Shown here piece after piece: positions 43,461 through 54,475 of a stretch of DNA of 64,000 nt. Location: positions 1,482,359 through 1,546,358 of the forward strand of contig CATQJL010000223.1 of the NCBI GenBank assembly GCA_958299035.1, read 5' to 3'. The number at the start of each line of letters is the position of its first letter. Position 1 is the stretch's first letter. The notes under the pieces were generated by a model. The model saw only the letters and a program-made list of their open reading frames with translations, searched no databases and was not told where the DNA came from. The stretch comes from Cylicocyclus nassatus. Lineage: Eukaryota > Nematoda > Chromadorea > Rhabditida > Strongylidae. Made by a program: the position numbers and the translations under genes.

Positions 43461-44945
43461 TGACCTTGTGAAAATCTGATAGACCATGAACAAGCCATAA
43501 GACTTCTTGGATTATCTATCGCGCAAATAATGGCCCTGTTAAAAGCGTGTCTAGAAGATGCAATATATTTAGGTGGGTCAGGAAAATATTTCGCTCAAAT
43601 TCGAGGATTGGCCATGGGGTCAGCGATTGGCTCCAATCCTAGCGGTAATTTTTATGGCCAAAATCGAGACACCACTGTTGCAGTTGCATCCCCTGCTTTA
43701 TTGCAGGTACATCGATGACTGCTTTATCATTTGCAACACACAGGCGGAAGTTGAGGAGTGCTTCGAGTTGATGAACAAGCAATCAGAACACATAAGACTA
43801 ACTCGGGAGAAACCCAACAACGCATGGCTGCCTTTTTTGAACGTTCAAGTCAGCATTGCTAGTGGCACCCAGAAATCGAAGTGGTTTCGAAAACCTAGTA
43901 CAAGACATCCTTATCCACTCCCGCTCAGCACATCCTTTACAAACTAAAAAAGCTGTGATCAGAAACATGTTTCGCACAGCTGCGAAGGTTTGTAGCGGTC
44001 GCGAGGAAAAGATGGAGTCACTAGCCGTTGCGCGTAGTATAGCTTCACTGAACGGTTATGACAAACATGACGCGGTATAGGAGCCAGCAGGGGAGATCTG
44101 TGGAGAGAGCAAGAGCGTCCGCAGCAGAAAAGATACCCTTCTGCATACCCTTCATCTCCGATGAAGTGAGCACCGCCATTCGGCGTTGTCTGAGGAGAGC
44201 AGGATTAGACAACTCAGTTTCGGTAGTAGACATACCTCCGAACAATTTGAAACGTATCCTTGTTCGGAATCGTATGTATGACCGCAGTTGCCCTACTCCA
44301 AACTGCCCGATATGTCCAACAGCAAGGGAAGGAGACTGCATGAGTGTACGGGTGTTGTATACCTCATATCATGCAGGGGATTGCGGTAACGAATACATCG
44401 GAAAACGGCACGCCTTCTGAGCATACCTATTAAGGAACATCTTAATGGTAAAGAGAGATTACGCACATCCACTCCATTGGGCGCCCACAGAGTGCAAGAT
44501 CATCAAGGAGTTGATTTTGGAGTGAAGTAGATTTAGCGCGCGAAGCTCAAACATCCACTCGCAAAACCCTAGAAGCCTTTTGGATTCATTTTAGAAACCC
44601 TAAAATGAACCGCAAAGACGAGTGTCTCTCTATCACACGAGAACTCGCACCGTATCTTAATCAGATCTTTTGATCATGTGAAGACATGTTCCATTCTTTG
44701 CTCAAGCGGTCAGTAAGCACTCGCTCATACTATACCAGAACTTTACCGGCGAACGAAATTTGAGTATCGCGTATGGCAGCCTGCTCGTGGTCAAAAGAAA
44801 GCTTAGAATTTTGCCTGTAGGGTTGCGGAGATGTTTGATCGGATAGTCTGTAAATTGTGTTCGCCCATTTCAGGCTCTGAAGAAGGCGAATTATTGCCGA
44901 AACGTTAGCCTAAATAAATAAGTTACCAATCTCGGTTGTTGGCTA
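43461..44945 (+). pseudogene. Penelope-like element, plus copy with GIY-YIG endonuclease
   Basis: 5'-truncated: starts inside the RT domain, then FAQIRGLAMGSAIGS and RYIDDCFIICNTQAE, followed by RSAHPLQTKKAVIRNMFRTA. At 44058-44420 the frame reads PPNNLKRILVRNRMYDRSC, a CxxCxxC-type cluster, and LYTSYHAGDCGNEYIGK. After a frame change come EHLNG..LRTSTPLGAHRVQ and RKTLEAFWIHFRN, ending with a stop near 44673. This is the GIY-YIG endonuclease typical of PLEs. A 3' untranslated region follows with a conserved hairpin and TAAATAAATAA. Frameshifts make it inactive. Confidence 0.88.
44870..44920 (+). other. Conserved hairpin at the PLE 3' end
   Basis: The order is AGGCT, then CTGAAGA, a small stem GGC/GCC around an 8-nt loop, then GAAACGTT and AGCCT, which pairs with the first block. 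TAAATAAATAA follows. The same order with different stem bases occurs in both arms of 33271-33558 and, decayed, at 51745-51775. Compensating changes in both stems imply a conserved fold. It resembles part of a hammerhead ribozyme core but has an extra base and no third helix loop. Confidence 0.6.
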
Positions 44946-44979
44946 AACAGTCGAATATTAACAATTTGAAGATAAATTA

Positions 44980-46941
44980 CCCTAAAATCCGGCATATAAG
45001 TCCGCCTCTCAGATAAGACCGCAGAAGAACTCTCAGTTAAGTCCGCTTTCGTGACAGCCTCGTGCCGCCAAGTCCCGCGGATAAGTCCGCCTTATTTTTT
45101 CACATGAAAACAAGAAGGATGCGCAATTGCGCTGCCTTTTTTGGTCTCAGAATGAACCGAAGCAACAGATCTTTATTCAGGTAGCATTCCATGTTTATCA
45201 TTATCAAAAACGTGGCTGACCGGCGCTGCTTCTTCTTCTAACGACTAAGTTCTTTTTCATCATAAACCGTTTGCACCACGACTCCGTTGCCCTGAAGTAC
45301 TGCCGGCCATATTCCTGCGCTAACTGCAATGCCTTCGCTCGAATGTCCTTGATAAGCACTACTCTGCGTGCTTCTCGCCTCTGCACAATCCATGCATAGA
45401 CAGCTTCCTCGATTTCCTTCACCTTTTGCTTTCCATAACGGTTGGCGCGTTTCTCCAGTGGCATATCCTCCAAATTCTCCTTATCGGCCTTCCATCTTCG
45501 AATCAGACGTGCAGAGACTTCGCAATGAGCAGCTGCAGCCGATATCCCATGTTCCAAGGCATATTCTATAGCGTTAAGCTTGAAAAGCGTGCTGTAGGAC
45601 TTCCTTCTGGTAGCCATTGCGATCCGAAACACCTGAACAGCCACAGCATGTGAGACTATGACGGAAATATAGGGCTGTGCGTGATTGCGAACTTCGCTGA
45701 GTTAGCGGTCATTGCACACTGGAATCACGCAGAGTCCTATAAATTTGCGCTGATCATCGAAAGGTTTACTCTTTCACAAGAAAAAGCAGGCGGCATCAAA
45801 TCTGACTACACTATCTTTTGTCTTTGATGTACAGGCTTAATGAAACAACAACTGAGAAAAAGAACAAAGAAGCCTAGTGCCTTGCTAGGGTTGAGCGTTT
45901 TTAGACTGCCACTCTTCCGTTCATTAAAGCATTTGACAAAAGCCGTAGTGAAAAAAACAAAGCATTTGACAAAAGCCGTATTGCGTGGGTCAACAGAGAC
46001 TACGTTCACACCATGAAAACAATAGAGGAAGCAAAAAGTATAGGCAGTCAGGTTCAAGGGTTGTAGCCTGTACAGGTTCGAGAGATGTATTGAAAACATT
46101 GTCGCCTCCAAAACGATAAGATGAATGATAAGATGAGATGCTTGCAATGATACAATGATGAAATCTATTATGATTCTTTTGATCGGCAGAAATCGCTCAA
46201 TTTCGTACAGGTGTCATATATAGGAAAAGAACTCACCTATCCAGCGTACGCGATGACGAAACCGCGGCTGTATTCTGAGCAAGTAGCTTTCACTGCTCTT
46301 TGAGGCCTCAGACGGTTCTTTTCAGGCGCTTTCACGGCTTGGTTTGAAGCACTGAAACATGTGATATCCAAAACAACTTCTCTGAAGCCTTTTGCAAAAC
46401 TACGAACCGTTTGTGTCTTTGTACTTCGTCAATTACTGCTTGGAACAGAGCATGCGCGACGATCAGCGTTCCAAAAAAGCTTTGTAGGAGATGCATGCAC
46501 TGTAGTTAGCCTATATCAGAAATCTCCCCTGCCTAATATTCGCTGAAAATGGGGTGAAATCCTACCTTACTATCGCGTCATCAATTCCAACACACAAGAA
46601 ATGCTATATCTAAGAAAAGAACTCACCTATCCAGCGTATGTGATGACAAATCCTTGGCGAAACTGTCAGCAACTAGTCTGCACGGCTTGTCAATACTTTG
46701 GCTCTTCCTTTCAGGCGATATCGCGGCCTCGTTTAAATCTACACTGGCAAGCCACGCGGGCGGTCGCGCGCGTCTGTGCTCCTAGGTCGCGCTTGCTCAT
46801 GCTCAGGACAGGCGGGCTTATCTGTGAGTGGATTTAGGCGGACTTATCTGGGAGACCTTTTGGCGGCGCTGAGGGCGTTTTTCCATCGATTTTCCTGCCA
46901 AAACTGCAGATAACTCCGGACTTATATGCCGGATTTTAGGG
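44980..46941. mobile_element. Pogo/Tigger-type DNA transposon, 1.96 kb
   Basis: Perfect 25-bp terminal repeats begin CCCTAAAATCCGGCATATAA at both ends (right end reversed), flanked by TA (44978-44979, 46942-46943). It encodes one minus-strand ORF at 45204-45644 with two helix-turn-helix domains. The remaining interior holds repeated text (aaagaactcacctatccagcgta at about 46224 and 46614) and no DDE catalytic region, so it is an internally deleted or non-autonomous form. Confidence 0.9.
45204..45644 (-). CDS. Pogo-family DNA-binding protein (transposase N-terminus)
   Basis: 146 codons, uninterrupted; the likely start is the second methionine (MATRRKSYS). Residues about 12-55 (KSYSTLFKLNAIEYALEHGI, then CEVSARLIRRWK) form a psq/BrkDBD-like helix-turn-helix. 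Residues about 75-140 (VYAWIVQRREARRVVLIKDI ... SWCKRFMMKKN) match the CENP-B-type helix-turn-helix that follows it in Tigger and Jerky proteins. The stop comes right after, where a full transposase would continue into the DDE domain. The ORF is intact while the rest of the element has decayed. It would bind element ends; cleavage is not possible from this product. Confidence 0.85.
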   Translation of the reverse strand: MAVQVFRIAMATRRKSYSTLFKLNAIEYALEHGISAAAAHCEVSARLIRRWKADKENLEDMPLEKRANRYGKQKVKEIEEAVYAWIVQRREARRVVLIKDIRAKALQLAQEYGRQYFRATESWCKRFMMKKNLVVRRRSSAGQPRF

Positions 46942-46943
46942 TA

Positions 46944-47303
46944 TATCGTTTTTGTTACATAGATGCCATATTGTTAGCCTTATATTTATTTTGCTCAATA
47001 AATGTACAGAAGTGTTTTTGTTGGATTTAGAAATATACCTAAGCTTCTGTCAATTTGTGCTTCTGTACTATGTACATGTAATATCAATTTTTTTGACTTG
47101 GAATCACTAGTGTCAAGCGTTTTTATAGATGGCGATAGGCATTAAAGGCACAGATTCGATGGTCTGAGATGGGTACACCACAAAATGAACGGGGTCCCGG
47201 CTGTTTTTGACTCCCAAAAGTGAAGGATGTCCAAAAAGTGCGGACGTGGACCGGGGGGGGGGGGGGGAGATCACTGCGTATATATCACTATATAATAAAA
47301 AAA
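46944..47303. other. Short spacer with G-run, no gene
   Basis: Includes 'cattaaaggcacagattcg' at 47138, which resembles a TTAA MITE end without a visible partner, and a run of 15 or more G at 47252. Confidence 0.4.
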
Positions 47304-50001
47304 CTAGCGGCCCAATGGCTAGCAGATGTGAGAAATATTGTATTGAGTCACCAGACCTCGTATAACACTTTTCCAATGCTGTAAAAGCTAATAAACTTCG
47401 TCTAGTGATGTTTTGATTGAAAGCTTCTGCTAGGAAGGCATGCTGCGCATATAGTTCTAATGACGAAAGTACGACTGCTTGCAGAAGAACCTTGGAGTCA
47501 ATAAAGATGTCGCGTTCAATGAAGTCCATTTTCCAAAATAGAAATGCACACCTTACACATCGCGCTTTTTCTCTAGACTCACCCTCGCATTGGATAAACG
47601 AGTAATGTTCCTTCTTTTCGTACAGCACCTTCCCGTAGTTCCCTTTTCTGTGGCTTTTCTTAGCTGATGTATTACATGTTCCCTTCGGTGTAAAATTTTC
47701 TCAAAGCGTTAGCAGCTTTTTCCGTCAAAGCATCAGAGGAGAGTGAGGACGATTCGCCTTACTGCTTTCCACACAGGACAACGTCGCGCGCGGAACACCC
47801 TGCGGCGGCTTTTGCCTGAGCAAAGCAGGCGAAAGAAAGATTTGCGGAGTGCTGACGTGTTACGACAATCAAAATCAGGATAGCGCTGGAGACCGCCCGT
47901 GCGAAAAGACCGTCTCCCATTAAAAAAGCCTAATTTCCTCATCACTCTGGCCTTAAAATATCAGTTCTCCTTTAACAATTTCTTAGCCAAACTGCACTAT
48001 GTTTTTCCCTCTAAAACTCCCGTGAAGTTGTCCACTCTTTTTTCGTTATTCAAGGAACTGTCCCGTCTGCAAAACCCACTTTTCTCAAAAGCTTACTGAA
48101 GAAAGTCACAGTATCCTCCCCCCCCCCCCTTCAATGTACTTCCAAACAGTATGCACACAGCGTCCCCCTCATCTTTCGTGCCAAAACCGCAGGGCCCGGC
48201 GTACATTGGTTCGAAGGATTTTTGAAGATCAAGCCCGCCGCAGAATGCAGAAAGATTATGGCATTCGTGATCAGCACCTCAGAAAACTCTCTAGACCAAA
48301 TTTCAGCCAAAACCGAATTGACTCTTCTACGTATACCCACCTTTGCCCCACCAAATGGCGTTTTTGTGAAAAAAGAACGTAATATTTGTGATTCCTCGAC
48401 CAAATTTCAGCCAAATTCACGACTTTGAAATTTTGGGCCGCGGACACATGGATAGCACCGTTCGAACTTCTCCGCGAGCAAATCCAGTCCAAGTAAACAC
48501 CTTTTTTTCCAAAATTTTTATGCCAAAGCGCGAGCCTCCATTTTTTTCTGGAAGTTTTCTCTATCTTTATTCGAAGCATACTATGCTACAGCCGATAAGT
48601 CACAAATGGAAAATGCGCGCGGCGATCGCTTTTACGCAGTTCGCGCTCATCTCGTGGATGCACAAGTCGGGAATCTTCATGGCGCACTTCTGTGGCGCTT
48701 TTAACCTGAGCAAAAAAGGAAGAGCAAAATTTTACAGGTTTGGGAAAGCAGGTTGACTTTTGTGTCACAAGCAAATACACATTGATCGTCTTTCTGTGAA
48801 CAGGACGAAAGGTCGTTTTGCAAGTTCCATGCTTTCGTGCATAAGTACAAAAAGATTTGGGAGTTAAAGAACGCGGTGATGCTTCGAAAAAGCAGGTAGA
48901 TTTATAACATCGTATAGCTACAAATGGGGTTTTGCAACTATATAATCTTCGTTCAAAGTTCAAGGGCTCGGAAGCAGGTCGGCTACATGCGCACTACTCG
49001 GAAAAGTTTCAGACATTTTCATCAACAAGAGCCCAATTACCGTGATTCCCACAGTGAATTCATAATATCCGTACTGTACTTACAGATCGTTATCAGTTAG
49101 TTTCAAACGAAAGCGGCTGCCCCTGGAAGCGAGCTGTGCGCGGGCGTACAAGCTCAATCATGAAAGACGCTCAAACTTCCGTTCGCATCCGCTTCGCAAA
49201 GCAACCGCCACTGTCAAGGATTAGGCTTTACATTTCATCATAAGCATTCACATTATGCAATAACGTTTTGGTTTCCAAGATGCAAGTGAGAGAGGGTGAA
49301 GGTTAATCTACTATTGAGGCACGCTTATCTGGCCCATTCTCCTTGGTTTCCCTCTCTCAATTGATGACAGTTTACGAATTAGTTGTATGATCGCTGAAGT
49401 TCAGTGAAAAGAGAAGTGAATATTAGATTTTAACCCTAGTGTCACCCAACTCATTTTTCATATAGTATGATTTCCTACCGTATTTTCTTTTCTTTATCGT
49501 CTACGCTGCTTGAAATTGCGATTATGTTGGAGCACTTGAATGAACATAGTATATATTTGCCGTGGAGCCCGCCACATCTATGGCGCAATTAGCCTAAGCA
49601 AAAGAAGGGAACGAGACCTTCTTTGCTGTGATGTTAGAGTAATGCAATTCATCAAGATACGTGCTCCTGGCATTTTATCCATAATACTTAGTTCTCTAAT
49701 AATCGTCGCTCTGCAGTATCCCTTTGAAAAGATTCTAGATTGTATTCTGATTACTTGCACAACGACCTATAACATCAAATGACTGGAGGCATCTATATAG
49801 GCTTTTAGCGTAGTAAGTACTCAAGCTGCAAAAACTTCATAGTGCATCAGCACCACGAAAGATGTCAATCAAGAAGCAGCAACCTCTTTAACCGATACGC
49901 TAACTTTGAGCGTTCATAACTCACGGACCACTGAAGATGGGTCGAAGAGAATGGCACCAATAAAAAGAACAGGGAAAGCTTTTGAGCGATTGTCTTAGAT
50001 T
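47304..50001 (+). repeat. 2.7 kb inverted arm, left
   Basis: Reverse-complement partner of 60709-63391 along its whole length. Checkpoints: CTAGCGGCCCAATGG at 47304 against the same word reversed at 63391; 'gatgttagagtaatgcaattc' (49631) against 61026; 'tggcaccaataaaaagaac' (49951) against 60750. It contains a piece of the ~130-bp repeat family (48180-48480) and Tc1-like subterminal text (48790-49030). A 171-codon minus frame at 47113-47628 is echoed in the other arm with a stop; no family recognised. Confidence 0.85.
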
Positions 50002-50039
50002 TTTAAATTTCGTTCATTTTGGGAGCGAAATGTGGCCTC

Positions 50040-50570
50040 AAAGTGGAGGTACCTTTCAATTTTGAGACACATATTCTTCTGGCAGCTGAGAGTCGCACCC
50101 TTAGCCACTAGGCCATGGAGACTATGTTGCACCTGCGGTTTACGCGCGCCCGATCGCCTTTTTCTCATCAAACTCAAAGAAAGTGGTGATGTCTGGCTGG
50201 GGTACGGTGTCCAGGCTCACGCAACGAAAACGGGCGGTGCAAAAAGAGTTCACTTTTCCCCGTTGCTATTCTTTTAATATATAAGGATCTGTGGAGAAAT
50301 CAGCTGTTTTTTGGGGCCAACGTTAGTGGCAAAAAGGAACTCCTGAGTGGGGAATTGAACCCGAGTCTGGCGGCTGAGAGTCGCACCCTTAGCCACTAGG
50401 CCATGGGGACTATATTGCACCTGCGGTTTACGCGCGCCGATCGCCTTTTTCTCATCAAACTCAAAGAAAGTGGTGATGTCTGGCTGGGGTACGGTGTCCA
50501 GGCTCACGTATCGAAAACGGGCGGTGCAAAAAAAGTTCACTTTTCCCCGTTGCTATTCTTTTAATATATA
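50040..50570 (-). mobile_element. tRNA-derived SINE family B, two minus-strand units
   Basis: Each unit, read on the minus strand, contains 'agcctggacaccgtacccc', a tRNA-like head CCATGGTCTAGTGGCTAAGG with B-box GGTTCAATTCCC (second unit), and a tail 'ttcctttttgccactaacgttgg'. The first unit (50040-50280) has lost the B-box end; the second (50290-50570) is complete. Confidence 0.75.
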
Positions 50571-50807
50571 AGGATAGCAACGGAAAAGTGAACTTTTTTG
50601 CACCGCCCGTTTTCGTTGCGTGAGCCTGGACACCGTACCCCATTCCCTCTTGAGTTTGATGAAAAAAGAAGGCGATTGACGCGCATAAACTGCAGATGCA
50701 ATGTAGGGTCTAATGGCAAGGGGTGCGACTCTCAGCTGCCAGACTCGGGTTCGATTTACCAATCAGAAATTCCTTTTTGCCACTAACGTTGGCTCCAAAA
50801 ACAGCTG
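50571..50807 (+). mobile_element. tRNA-derived SINE family B, plus unit split by a Harbinger-like insertion
   Basis: Starts 'agcaacggaaaagtgaac', continues through 'gcctggacaccgtacccc' and a mutated head to 'acagctg', where it stops. The continuation 'ctgatttttccacagatc' is found at 55754, after the 4.95 kb insert. Confidence 0.75.
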
Positions 50808-51319
50808 TGGCCGTATTCATCAACGAACCCTCGAGGTTGAAATCTACCTCAGCTAGCATTTAGGCTTATAACCCGTATTCACAACATGATCGCAATGATA
50901 TTTTCTCATGGGTTAAGTCTACCTTGAGTAGAACTGAACCTTGAAACGCATAAACCCGTATTCATCATTCTCCCTTGAGGTTAAGAGTTATCTCAATCAT
51001 CATTTCTCCATCAACTTTGTATTATGCGTTCAAGGTAAAATTTAACCATGGGATAGCTAGGGTTAAAATCTATCTTGATTTTGCGCAGAACATTTGTATT
51101 CTCTCGAAGGACGTTTCCAATCCTAATGGAACCGTTTTTAATGACAAATATCTATATCTGTGAGTTTCAAATCAGTTTAGGCGGAAATTAAACTGCCGGG
51201 AGTCTGCTTCGCAAGGACTCGCGCCACTTGCAGTCTGCATCTTATCATTCTAACCTGTCTCGCTGAGCCAGGGGCGTTGCAGACGCGCTGCTCCACTTGA
51301 ATGTTTCGTCTACTCTGGG

Positions 51320-51529
51320 TTGAAAGAGACTATAAAAGTAGCTCAAATTTTACTCGTTTACTTAGTCCTTATCCCTAATCATGGTGTTCAAGGCTCTAAG
51401 AGTCATTTAATGAGCACTGATAGAAGCGTCGAATCATTCTGGCAGAAACGCATCGATGATTTGCACTTCAAGCGAGCTCCCTTCTTTGGAAAAATACTTG
51501 TGGCCGTCAATGCAGCCAAGCTTCACTAA
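51320..51529 (+). CDS. Short ORF inside the Harbinger-like element
   Basis: 69 codons with a hydrophobic start (MKETIKVAQILLVYLVLIPN). Composition is mildly protein-like, but no family is recognised and there is no splice support. May be a remnant of the element's own genes. Confidence 0.2.
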   Translation: MKETIKVAQILLVYLVLIPNHGVQGSKSHLMSTDRSVESFWQKRIDDLHFKRAPFFGKILVAVNAAKLH

Positions 51530-51576
51530 TGAGAATCATGCTGTTTGACTTTCTAAGCTTAAAGTTTGGTTCCTTC

Positions 51577-51775
51577 TCAAGCGGTCAGTAAGCGATCTTC
51601 CAGAACTTTACCGGCGAACGAAAGGTGATTCCTGCTCGTAGCAGGTTTCTTGTGGTTGAAAGCATAGAATCTTGCTTTTGGGACTTCAAGGAGATGTTTG
51701 GTCGGGTAGTTTCTAGATTGCTTTTGCCCATTTCAGGCTTTAAAGAAGGCGAATCATTGCTCAAACGTAGATAAT
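51577..51775 (+). mobile_element. PLE 3' tail fragment
   Basis: Aligns by eye with 44699-44915: 'ctcaagcggtcagtaagc', 'cagaactttaccggcgaacgaaa', 'gagatgtttggtcgggtag' and 'cccatttcaggct' occur in the same order. The hairpin at its end is decayed (tttaaagaaggcgaatcattgctcaaacg). Confidence 0.85.
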
Positions 51776-51842
51776 GCCAATTTCAGCCGTAGCTAGAACG
51801 GAATCGATACAGTACCTAGCAAAGAATTATAAAGTTTGTTAA

Positions 51843-52249
51843 AGGCAGAGGCTCGGCAAATCCTCGATCTGTGGTTTTTTTGCTTACCTGAGGTAATTCG
51901 ACGCGCTAATTCCGAAAATTCACCCTAAACAGCGCGAAAATGGCAACAATCAGCATTTCCCAAAGCCCCTCATTTTGAATTCGGACGAATGGAACGCTTC
52001 CCACCATGGTTAGAGACGTAGAGTCGTTGGGACCCACATGTTCATAGCATTGCGGCATGCCGCCTCTGACGGTGTGAGAGATATCGCAAGCTCTTCCGAG
52101 CGCGTGTAAGAATGGCTTACGCGCACGAGTTTGGGGCAATTCTAGGCAGAAGCAGCATGCTGTGCGCTCCCTACTCCGTTCTCATGTTTGTGGCAAGCAA
52201 CCTTCCATATAAAGATTTTGAGATGTTTGGTTTTGCCGAGCCACTGCCT
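51843..52249. mobile_element. TTAA MITE, member 9 (GGCTC subtype)
   Basis: TTAA at both flanks (51839-51842, 52250-52253). Ends AGGCAGAGGCTCGGCAAA and 'ttttgccgagccactgcct'. Interior arms are less regular than in other members. Confidence 0.88.
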
Positions 52250-52545
52250 TTAAAGACACCATGTGAGACTTTTGCAACCCCAAAACTTGTAACTTAAGAC
52301 ATATCATGCCAGTGCACATTTTTCCTTCTAGATAATGCGCTGATGACATACTTCTTGAAACTTCAAGCAGAATTTTCCCCAGACGGTAAACTGGCATAAG
52401 GAAGTGTCTCACGCCAGTGCTTTCCGTTCAATGGAGACGGCTTCTTAAGACTTTGGGAGATAAATTTTGTTAAATCACGCCCTTTTCCTCAGTAATCTTT
52501 TGAGAATCTTAGACGGCTTCTAAGAGGAAGACATCTTGAAAAGTA

Positions 52546-54474
52546 TTGGGTTGTCTCCTTTAAAAAATTAATGTCCGTCTCGGAATTGAACCGCAATAAG
52601 TCGTGCATTTCTCAATTTCAAATAAGTTCCAAAGTATCATTCGATAGAACAAAGCAAGCTCTACAAGATGGCAATCTTGCTTTTGCACCAGCTTTGGTGC
52701 ACCTCAAGTCTCAGGCCAAAAGATAAAAAGATTCAACTGCCCGAAAAATCGAAAAAATTCGTAACTCACAAAGGAAGTTCACTTATTCGAAGTGACGATT
52801 CGGAAGGAGATCTATACCAATGGATAGAGCTTGAAAAGCTGATTTCAGATATACCTTCTGTATCTGCGATGCACTGCTCTAAAAAAAGTTACGAGCTTTT
52901 CCAAAGCCAGATTTTAATGCATTTTGAGTCTCAAGATAAAGTCTACACAAAAGTGTGCAAGCTTAAGCAAACCACCTAGTAAGCATTGTAGGTCTAATTC
53001 GAGTTTATTCGAACGCTTTTGACTGTTTTCGACCATGTTGTTCATCCACAGGTCGTCATTTCTTTCCTAGATCACACTTCCATTATATATGCAAAAACAC
53101 ACCATAACCTCCATCTAGAAAAACGCGTCGCAGATATTGAAAATATATTTGAGAACATCGTTTTACGTTCTATCTATTGGTAGTTTCCAAAAAGTTTCCG
53201 ATGCGACGCGTTTTTCTAGATGTAGGTTATGAAGCTTTTTTGCATATATAATGTAAGTGTGATCTAGGAAGGAAATGGCGACCTGTGGATAAACAACATG
53301 CACTCGAAAGCGTTCGGATAGACTCGAATTGATCTACAATGTTTAATAAGTGGTTTCCTTGAGCTTGCACACCTTTGTGTAGCGATTATCATGATTTTGC
53401 AACTCAAAATGCACGAAAACTTGGCTTTAAAAGCTCATAACTTTTTTCAGAACAGAGCATCGCTGATATAGAAGGCATATCTAAGATCAGCGTTTTAAGC
53501 TCTATCCATCGGTATAGATCACCTTCCGGATCGCCACTTCGACTAAGTGAACTTCCCTTGTCAGTCCATAAAAATCCTACAAAAATTCTAACTTGCTCTT
53601 GTAAACACTGTTTACAAAAGACATCTAGGTTAATGCTTTAATTTTTCATCTACCCTATTTTCAGGTGTATAAGCCGCACCCTTTTCAATCTAAAGGCGAA
53701 CAAGCCAAAAGACTGATTGTCATCATGGAGCGCGTTAAGTGAGAGCAGTATGCGATAAGGCGACCGCTTCGCGAGACATATGCGCGGCGGCACGCCTGGG
53801 TCTGCTCGCGTTTAGAGCAAAAAGGGTGCGGCTTATACACCTGAAAATAGGGTATTAGAAATCAAAAAAAGCGCAAATCTCCATGCTCTTGCCAAAGTGA
53901 TGCTGTGCTGTCTCCACATAAGTGGTTATACACTATAAGCTTGTAGAAGTATAGACATAAGTTCTCAGCTTTTGACAAGCTTTAGTGTTCGAGAAATAGC
54001 GAATATAGCTTTCCTTAGTCGGGTGATCTGTACTAAAATCTGAATTTTTCGAAAACCAGAGTTTATAGAGAGCTGAGAATTTAGTTTGTACTTCCATAGG
54101 TTGGTACTATAAAATCACATATGCGGGACAGCACAGCATCAATTTGGCAAAAGTATGAAAATCTTCGTTTTTTGATTTCTAATCGAGGCACTGGCGTGTC
54201 TAGATGTATTATTTGGATGCTGTTTATGTGAGCAAGTTAGAATTTTGTAGGATTGCTATGGACTGAATTGGAATTATTCTCAATTTTTCAGGCAATTGAA
54301 TCTTTTAGTTTCTGGTTTGACCGAGGTGGATCAAAGCCGGTGCAAAGCCAAAATTGCCATCTTGTAAAGCTTGCTTTGCTCTATCGAATAGTAATTTGCA
54401 ACTATTCAAAAATGAGAAGTGTATGACTTATTCCTTTCAAATTCAAAACGGACATTAATCTCCGGACAACCTAT
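52546..54474. mobile_element. Mariner-type fold-back with a nested pogo MITE
   Basis: Left end TTGGGTTGTCTCCTTTAAAA and right end reversed TAGGTTGTCCGGAGATTAAT, both leading into ATTAATGTCCGT; TA flanks (52544-52545, 54475-54476). A long palindrome centred near 53175 pairs 'tccacaggtcg..atttctttcctagatcacac' with its mirror. Subterminal 'ctatcgaat' and 'caagctctacaagatgg' blocks match those of 39669-40484. The right side is lengthened by the MITE at 53653. Confidence 0.8.
53653..53852. mobile_element. Pogo-type MITE, copy 2
   Basis: Ends CCCTATTTTCAGGTGTATAA and reverse complement, about 33 bp each, flanked by TA (53651-53652, 53853-53854). Same terminal pattern as 31336-31544. No ORF. Confidence 0.92.
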
Positions 54475-54475
54475 T

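Noticed and set aside
44870..44920. Calling the PLE hairpin a canonical hammerhead ribozyme
   Set aside because: There is an extra base after CTGAAGA and GAAAC runs directly into GTT with no helix III loop, so the standard fold is not met.
47113..47628. 171-codon minus-strand frame as a host gene
   Set aside because: It crosses the outer boundary of the 2.7 kb arm, and the corresponding frame in the other arm is broken; more likely repeat sequence.
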